A stretch of 11,445 bases of DNA, taken from NCBI GenBank assembly GCA_041170785.1, contig JBEDND010000251.1, forward strand, positions 1-11,445, in the 5' to 3' direction. This stretch comes from REEB481 sp041170785 (GTDB lineage: Bacteria > Bacteroidota > Bacteroidia > NS11-12g > UBA955). This document shows positions 7,744 to 11,445 of this stretch, piece after piece; position 1 is the stretch's first letter; each line of letters opens with the position of its first letter. The position numbers and the translations under genes are program-made. The notes under the pieces were generated by a model. It saw only the letters and a list, made by a program, of their open reading frames with translations, was not told the origin of the DNA and ran no database searches.

Positions 7744-9738
7744 TCATTCCTGCTCCGGCAGTTCCGTATCGTCTTCCTTTTTACCAAATTTCTCCCTGCG
7801 TTCAAAAACACCTTCTTCAGTGTAGAAACGCCACTTCCCTATTTTTTCGCCATCGCGGTATTTGCCCTTCACCTTCACCTGTCCGTTTTCCCAATATTCC
7901 AGGTAGCGGCCATGGAAGCGCTCATTCTTCATTTCGGCGATAAATTTCACGTTGCCGTTGTCGTAGAATTCACGGTGTACATCGCCATTGATGTTTTCAA
8001 TAAGGAACTGATCCACATCGCTCAGGCTGTCGCGTTCGGCCAGTGAATCGGCGCTGGCTGCCTGTAATTCAGGGATGATCAGATCAGCTTCTTCCGGTTT
8101 GTGGAACTCTGCCGAAAAGATGGTATTCAGGTTGCCGTCTTCCGCAGTAAACTGAAAACCAATCTGAGGGAAGCACAACACGTAAGGTTTATTGGCATTA
8201 ATGCTTTGCCATTTAGATGGATGCAGTAAGCCTTTCATGTCCACAAAATACCGAGGCAGATTCACGTAAGCAAACACGGATGATTCCCCGCTGAAGTCGG
8301 ACCGGAATGTTTGATAGCTGTCGTTATTGGCCAGGGTATTTCCGGCCATGTGGTCTTCAATGGTTTGCAGCAGCATGCGCGGGTCATCGGAAAACACCAC
8401 ATAGTCGCCCAGGAAGGTATAGAAAGGCTTCTCCATCTTTCCGAACAACTTCCCGAACAAGAGCTTAAACAGCCCTTTGATTTCCAGGTAGTGTATTTCA
8501 TGGTCCTTGTAAGTATAATTCTTGAATTTGAGCGGTGTGCGGCGCCGGATCATCTTTTCAATATGCTCCAGGTTGCGTTTAGCCATATCCATGCTTGCCG
8601 GCCTGATGGCAATGATGTTGTTGATTTTACCGCCAATCACCCGATCCTGTCGGTATTGTGCTATGCTCACTTCATCGCCGATCCAGCTGAGCAAATGATC
8701 TTGAATGCTGATGTTCAGGAGGCGCTCAAGCAATCTGCTGTTCTTGTTGAAATCGGCTTCTGCCTTTGGATCCTGATGCATCACTTGTTTCAGGTTGTCA
8801 AAGAAGCTGCGGAAATCATTGAAGCCCATGTTGAGCATGAAGGCTGTTTGGTTTGAAAACACCGAAGCAGCGCCGGTTTTGGTGCTTCCTGAAAGGGCCA
8901 GCGCGCGCAGGTAACTGCTCATGCTATCGTTCAACCCGGTCATACCGTCGAGCATCACACGGCGTTCGTTCAGGTCGGCACTGGCGCCGGTAAACGTCAT
9001 GGACTTCAGCAGATCGGTGGGAATAGAACTTTGTTCCATGTACACACCCAAATAGCCGGGCAGCGCTTCGTAATTGAGGAAGAAGCGGAACAAGCCACCA
9101 GAAGGACTGTTGTTCAGCACCTGACTAAAGCGCGCATCCTTGCTGAGTGTAGGATTTTTGTATTCCCGGAGGCTTGCCGTGATGATGGATTCGGAAAAGC
9201 TCAGCACCAGGCGGTTAGCCACAAATGCCAGATTGAGTGTGCTTTTGTCGGCAGCATTGGCAAAGCGATGTACCTTTTCACCTTCTACATCCAGGCTGGA
9301 ATAATCGAAGCCTGCCTGTTTGAGCAGGGTGATGATGCCGTCTTTCACGGGGCCGAGTTTGGCACCGTCTTTCATATCGGCTACATACAAAAAGTCGTAG
9401 GTTTTGGGAGAAGTAAGATGGGCTGAGATGAGGATGTTGCGCTGCCCAAAGGCGCCAAAGATGGTGGCGTTTTGGGTAATGATTTCATCCAGACCGTCGG
9501 CCATTGTTCCTATATCCCCAAGAGGCCCGAAGCCTTTGAGGTGTTTCCAGAGCTCGCTGGAACTAAAGTTGCGCCACGACTCAATGGGTTCATCCGTTTC
9601 CACTATGAAGATGGCATCAGCGGGCACCATGGCAAAGGCATCGGCCTGAATACCTTTGGTGAAATACACCTTCCAGATCAGATAACCACCGCCTGAAAAC
9701 AGGAGCAACAAGAAGAGGATGAGGATTTTTTTGCGCAT
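7744..9738 (-). CDS. Membrane-anchored DUF3352-like protein with C-terminal MORN-type repeats
   Basis: This protein has 664 residues from the chosen start. MRKK followed by a hydrophobic run (about 5-23) is an uncleaved anchor or signal sequence without a lipobox cysteine, so the body should face the periplasm. Residues of about 30-560 resemble the DUF3352 type of envelope protein: AFAMVPADAIFIVETDEP (35-52) after the anchor, an alternating strand/helix pattern, and LSWIGDEVSIAQY (350-362) in the middle. The C-terminal part (about 587-652) carries about three MORN_2-like repeats, seen as REFYDNGNVK, LEYWENGQVKVKGKYRDGEK and KWRFYTEEG, the pattern also seen in YwqK-type proteins. No enzymatic motif was found. 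An in-frame ATG at 9774 would add 12 residues before the charged MRKK start and is less likely. A one-mismatch -7 box (minus-strand TTTATTTG, 9788-9795) lies about 50 bases upstream. The gene is divergent from exbB. Its function is unknown; an envelope role is inferred. Confidence 0.82.
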   Translation of the reverse strand: MRKKILILFLLLLFSGGGYLIWKVYFTKGIQADAFAMVPADAIFIVETDEPIESWRNFSSSELWKHLKGFGPLGDIGTMADGLDEIITQNATIFGAFGQRNILISAHLTSPKTYDFLYVADMKDGAKLGPVKDGIITLLKQAGFDYSSLDVEGEKVHRFANAADKSTLNLAFVANRLVLSFSESIITASLREYKNPTLSKDARFSQVLNNSPSGGLFRFFLNYEALPGYLGVYMEQSSIPTDLLKSMTFTGASADLNERRVMLDGMTGLNDSMSSYLRALALSGSTKTGAASVFSNQTAFMLNMGFNDFRSFFDNLKQVMHQDPKAEADFNKNSRLLERLLNISIQDHLLSWIGDEVSIAQYRQDRVIGGKINNIIAIRPASMDMAKRNLEHIEKMIRRRTPLKFKNYTYKDHEIHYLEIKGLFKLLFGKLFGKMEKPFYTFLGDYVVFSDDPRMLLQTIEDHMAGNTLANNDSYQTFRSDFSGESSVFAYVNLPRYFVDMKGLLHPSKWQSINANKPYVLCFPQIGFQFTAEDGNLNTIFSAEFHKPEEADLIIPELQAASADSLAERDSLSDVDQFLIENINGDVHREFYDNGNVKFIAEMKNERFHGRYLEYWENGQVKVKGKYRDGEKIGKWRFYTEEGVFERREKFGKKEDDTELPEQE

Positions 9739-9895
9739 AAAGTTGCAATTTATGCAAGGCATTGAATAAGCCATAACGACCCTTGCCCAAATAAAGGCGT
9801 CCTTTCATCAATCCGCACGACCTTTTGGAGCGTAAACAGGCGTACTTTACAATTGTTTAACCAGAAAACTTATACCATCTAAGGGCAGTTTATGT

Positions 9896-9903
9896 TATGT
9901 TTG
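9896..9903 (+). promoter_or_regulatory. TAnnTTTG -7 box upstream of exbB
   Basis: TATGTTTG matches the Bacteroidota -7 consensus exactly and lies 37 bases before the exbB ATG. No TTG is at the standard -33 position. The predicted leader of about 30 bases contains an A-run (9913-9920) and no Shine-Dalgarno match. The remainder of the 202-base divergent region (9739-9940) shows no gene or hairpin that I could support. Confidence 0.45.
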
Positions 9904-9940
9904 CGCTCCTTCAAAAAAAACAGAACAAACTAGTTGCACC

Positions 9941-10756
9941 ATGAGCAATAACAAACCAAAACAAACGAATACCGGAGGCGGATTAAAGAACCTGTTTGCC
10001 GGTGGAGCCATCCTGTTTGCCCTGGCTTTGGGCATTTTGATTTACGTGTTCCTTCTTGGAGACAAATCCAACTTTGAAGGCGGAGATCCTGTAAAAGGTC
10101 ACCCGCTGAACCTGTTGGGAACCGTCCACAAGGGAGGGTTCATTGTACCTATGCTGATTTGCGTGAACATTGTGGTGCTCATCTTCGCCATCGAGCGTTT
10201 GATTACCATTGCCAAAGCCAATGGCAAAGGCAATCTGTCTGTATTCGTGCGCAAGGTGCAGAGCCTGCTGAGTGCCAATCAGGTGGACGAAGCCATCAAG
10301 GCCTGCAATACACAGCAAGGTTCTTTGGCCAACGTAGTGCGTTCAGGATTGGAGCGTTACAAGCTGGTAGCAAAAGATGCTTCTTTGGACAACGATGCGA
10401 AAGCCGCAGCCATTCAAAAAGAACTGGAAGAAGCCACCACGCTGGAACTGCCCATGCTGAGCAAAAACCTGGTAATCATTTCTACCTGTGCATCGATTGG
10501 TACCCTGGTAGGTCTGATTGGAACGGTAGTAGGTATGATTCGCGCGTTCTCTGCACTTTCAGCGCAGGGAGCTCCCGATACGGCAGCGTTGGCAACCGGT
10601 ATCTCTGAAGCCTTGATCAATACTGCACTGGGCATCATTGCATCTACCATTGCCATCATCATGTACAACTATTTCAGCAGCAAAATTGACTCCATGACTT
10701 ACAGCATGGACGAGGCCAGCTACAGCATTGTACAAAATTTCCACGCCAATCATTAA
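9941..10756 (+). CDS. exbB: MotA/TolQ/ExbB-family proton channel protein
   Basis: This 271-residue inner-membrane protein would form, with ExbD, the proton channel that energises TonB or a related trans-envelope machine. After a polar start (1-18) come hydrophobic segments at about 19-39, 67-87, 175-200 and 223-244. The signature is in the last two: GTLVGLIGTVVGMIRAFSAL (187-206) and ISEALINTALGIIASTIAII (221-240), with T195 and T228 near the usual polar pore positions. The loop of about 88-174 is the usual large cytoplasmic helical domain. An extra hydrophobic segment stands before the canonical first helix (67-87), which ends in the typical IERLI. The proline common in the last helix (GxxVAIPA in many ExbB proteins) is replaced by serine/threonine here. 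The start was chosen because the frame opens right after an A-rich leader. The ExbD gene follows after 51 bases. TolQ is an alternative, but the ExbD-type partner favours ExbB. Confidence 0.9.
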   Translation: MSNNKPKQTNTGGGLKNLFAGGAILFALALGILIYVFLLGDKSNFEGGDPVKGHPLNLLGTVHKGGFIVPMLICVNIVVLIFAIERLITIAKANGKGNLSVFVRKVQSLLSANQVDEAIKACNTQQGSLANVVRSGLERYKLVAKDASLDNDAKAAAIQKELEEATTLELPMLSKNLVIISTCASIGTLVGLIGTVVGMIRAFSALSAQGAPDTAALATGISEALINTALGIIASTIAIIMYNYFSSKIDSMTYSMDEASYSIVQNFHANH

Positions 10757-10807
10757 TTGGCCGTTTACCTTTATTTCCATTCGAGTATTAACCAATAGAA
10801 AAAGGAG

Positions 10808-11445
10808 ATGCCGAAGATAAAAATGCCAAGGTCTAGTCCTTCGTTGGACATGACCCCAATGGTGGACCTGGCGTTCCTGTTGGTTACCTTTTTCATGCTG
10901 ACGGCCTCATTCCGCGAGGCAGAACCGGTGGTGGTGGACACCCCGACTTCCATCGCGGAGGATATGCTACCTGACAACGTCTTGCAGGTAACCATAGACA
11001 ACAATGGCCGGGTGTTCTTTGGAATGGCAGGCTTTGAAGTAAGAAGAAGCACGCTGAAGGCGATGGCGGACCAGTACAATGTGAAATTTACTCCGGAAGA
11101 GTATCAGAAATTCGGAGGGCTTTCATTGTTTGGACTGGATGTACGCCAAATATCGCAATACCTGGAATTAACTTCCGGGGAACGCGAAAAAGCCCAATCA
11201 GCAGGCATCCCTTACGACAGTACCAACAACCAGTTGAAGGATTGGGTTGACTTCGGCCGCAGAGCGGCAGCTGTTGACCTGCAACGCCGGAAACAGGAAG
11301 CCAAAGAACGGAATCAGCCCTTTAAGGATGAGACCCTGCGTTATGCCATCAAAGCAGACGGCAAGGCTCCATACGACAAGGTGAAAAAGGTGATCCAAAT
11401 TTTTAAGGATCTGAACATCTACAGGTTCAATATGATCACCAATAT
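10808..11445 (+). CDS. exbD: ExbD/TolR-family biopolymer transport protein with long internal insertion, cut by right edge
   Basis: The frame is open from ATG 10808 to the window edge (212 codons plus 2 bases). The product begins with basic residues and SPSLDMTPMVDLAFLLVTFF (10-29), the ExbD transmembrane helix with the proton-carrying aspartate at D20. A periplasmic part follows. Strand LQVTIDNNGRVFFG (59-72) and the later YAIKADGKAPYDKVKKVIQI (179-198) with LNIYRFNMITN are the usual ExbD core. Between them are about 105 extra residues, including GIPYDSTNNQLKDW (133-146) and a highly charged stretch (about 150-177). ExbD proteins are usually near 140 residues. Longer versions with a 'GIP.DSTNN.L.DW' segment are, to my recollection, common in Bacteroidota. 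AAGGAG (10802-10807) abuts the ATG, too close for a normal Shine-Dalgarno site; the ATG at codon 6 would be 15 bases from it. The first ATG is preferred because it keeps the usual basic start. It probably shares a transcript with exbB. Confidence 0.9.
   Translation, partial: MPKIKMPRSSPSLDMTPMVDLAFLLVTFFMLTASFREAEPVVVDTPTSIAEDMLPDNVLQVTIDNNGRVFFGMAGFEVRRSTLKAMADQYNVKFTPEEYQKFGGLSLFGLDVRQISQYLELTSGEREKAQSAGIPYDSTNNQLKDWVDFGRRAAAVDLQRRKQEAKERNQPFKDETLRYAIKADGKAPYDKVKKVIQIFKDLNIYRFNMITN

Noticed and set aside
8311..8856. Open frame of 181 codons on the plus strand inside the DUF3352-MORN gene
   Set aside because: It is antisense to a gene with clear domain features and a membrane anchor; there is no start context or known motif.
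9743..9757. Inverted repeat TTGCA-N5-TGCAA just upstream of the DUF3352-MORN start
   Set aside because: Arms of only 5 bases in AT-rich sequence are expected by chance; there is no second copy.
10802..10807. AAGGAG as a Shine-Dalgarno site for exbD
   Set aside because: It touches the ATG at 10808 directly and is 15 bases from the next in-frame ATG, so neither spacing is suitable, and other genes here lack such sites.
10757..10807. Possible terminator between exbB and exbD (ATTGG ... CCAAT)
   Set aside because: Five-base arms separated by about 30 bases and no T-run; the short gap fits co-transcription.

Overview
The window looks like a chromosomal segment of a Bacteroidota bacterium with mid G+C coding sequence and AT-rich gaps; a flavobacterial or related lineage is a guess. 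The evidence is the TAnnTTTG promoter -7 boxes just upstream of genes, A/T-rich leaders without usable Shine-Dalgarno sites, and an ExbD with the long internal insertion typical of this phylum. All genes look intact except the two cut by the window edges. No tRNA, rRNA, insertion sequence, CRISPR array or phage gene was seen.

Left part (1-705): the start of a probable small heat-shock protein runs off the left edge on the minus strand. Upstream of it, also on the minus strand, is a single-domain MazG-like nucleotide pyrophosphohydrolase. The gap between them carries two similar imperfect palindromes that could be operators. A 103-base divergent region then holds a TAnnTTTG box facing each way.

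Centre (706-7741): three plus-strand genes are joined by 4-base overlaps (TTGA, then ATGA). They are a 1040-residue UvrD-type helicase fused to a PD-(D/E)XK nuclease with a probable iron-sulfur cysteine set, a secreted 808-residue protein of unknown function that starts at TTG, and a sodium/solute symporter. They probably form one translationally coupled operon, although no common pathway is apparent.

Right part (7744-11445): a minus-strand gene for a membrane-anchored protein with a DUF3352-like body and C-terminal MORN-type repeats converges on the symporter gene with only 2 bases between the stops. Divergent from it is an ExbB-like/ExbD-like pair, a proton-driven energizer that would power TonB-dependent outer-membrane transport or a related envelope machine. 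The exbD-like gene is cut by the right edge, so further Ton genes may follow outside the window.

Nothing here amounts to a clearly new biological system. The items most worth following up are the helicase-nuclease with unusual cysteine spacing, the coupled operon with its uncharacterised secreted protein, and the DUF3352-MORN protein next to exbBD.
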